Both the position numbers and the translations under genes were made by a program. A stretch of DNA of 64,000 nt from positions 1,612,001 through 1,676,000 of the forward strand of contig NZ_CP120210.1 of NCBI RefSeq assembly GCF_029369745.1, written 5' to 3'. The notes under the pieces were generated by a model. That model did not search any database, had not been told where the DNA came from, and worked only from the letters and a program-made list of their open reading frames with translations. This DNA comes from Amycolatopsis sp. QT-25. GTDB lineage: Bacteria > Actinomycetota > Actinomycetes > Mycobacteriales > Pseudonocardiaceae. This document shows positions 63,953 to 64,000 of the stretch, in pieces; position 1 is the first letter of the stretch, and each line of letters starts with the position of its first letter.

Positions 63953-64000
63953 AACGCTGGACGATCTTGGCGGTCAGCGCGCTTTGCGCGTTGTCGCTGG
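63949..64000 (+). CDS. Start of a secreted or membrane protein (cut by window edge)
   Basis: GTG 63949 overlaps the TelA-like stop by 4 bp and opens VKRWTILAVSALCALSL, a probable signal peptide or membrane anchor. Only 17 codons are in the window. It continues the TelA operon. Confidence 0.65.
   Translation, partial: MKRWTILAVSALCALSL

Noticed and set aside
1..64000. CRISPR arrays, replication origins and integrase genes
   Set aside because: Looked for on both strands. No spaced direct repeats, origin-like box clusters or tyrosine/serine recombinase motifs were seen.

Overview
The window is high-GC DNA with frequent GTG starts, 4-bp coupled ATGA/GTGA gene junctions, AfsR-like and TetR/GntR regulators and several IS families. 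This fits a filamentous actinomycete, most likely Pseudonocardiaceae (Amycolatopsis-like). The genus is an inference from protein style, not from a marker gene.

Layout. About 1-56.8 kb is an accessory island ending at a tRNA-Ala(GGC) gene (56857-56929, minus). Beyond it, 57-64 kb reads like ordinary chromosome: an HdeD-like membrane protein, a GNAT enzyme, a receiver-thioredoxin-reductase fusion with a cyclic-nucleotide-domain histidine kinase, and a binding-protein/TelA operon.

The island is a defence and conflict cluster mixed with mobile DNA. In order: a DUF4297/Cap4-like nuclease cut by the left edge (minus); a 1448-aa LRR-Roc-COR (Roco) protein; a TetR regulator; a membrane-anchored sugar-binding-type protein whose last codons are hit by an IS256-family element; degenerate transposase, GntR, OLD-like ATPase and WD40 scrap; a tightly coupled three-gene operon (alpha/beta hydrolase, caspase-NTPase-beta-propeller, 1604-aa P-loop protein); IS701- and IS5-type insertions upstream of it; small and large membrane proteins; McrBC; more IS; a 1071-aa NACHT protein; a divergent module of a PD-(D/E)xK-like protein, a small membrane protein and an XRE-ImmA regulator; an uncharacterised protein; a Ser/Thr kinase with DFE in place of DFG; and an XRE-NACHT protein divergent from a small membrane protein that an IS has split. 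From 47.5 to 56.4 kb lie a dnaE2 tail, an orphan TnsA-like nuclease, three small secreted cysteine proteins next to an AfsR-like regulator, a cold-shock protein and a DUF6978/DUF1828-type pair.

Mobile DNA. Two copies of one IS256-family element (1406 bp, 8-bp target duplications), three copies of one 876-bp IS5/IS427-type element, one related 865-bp element (all four with 3-bp TAA/TTA duplications) and one 1382-bp IS701-type element can be delimited to the base. Because the duplications are intact, several pre-insertion states can be reconstructed, including two interrupted genes.

The best candidate for an undescribed system is the operon at 13585-22327. It couples a serine hydrolase, a caspase-like protease fused to a STAND-type NTPase and propeller, and a giant second NTPase, all translationally coupled and surrounded by other immune-type genes. 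The IS-split membrane protein beside the XRE-NACHT gene and the PD-(D/E)xK/XRE-ImmA module are the next most interesting.
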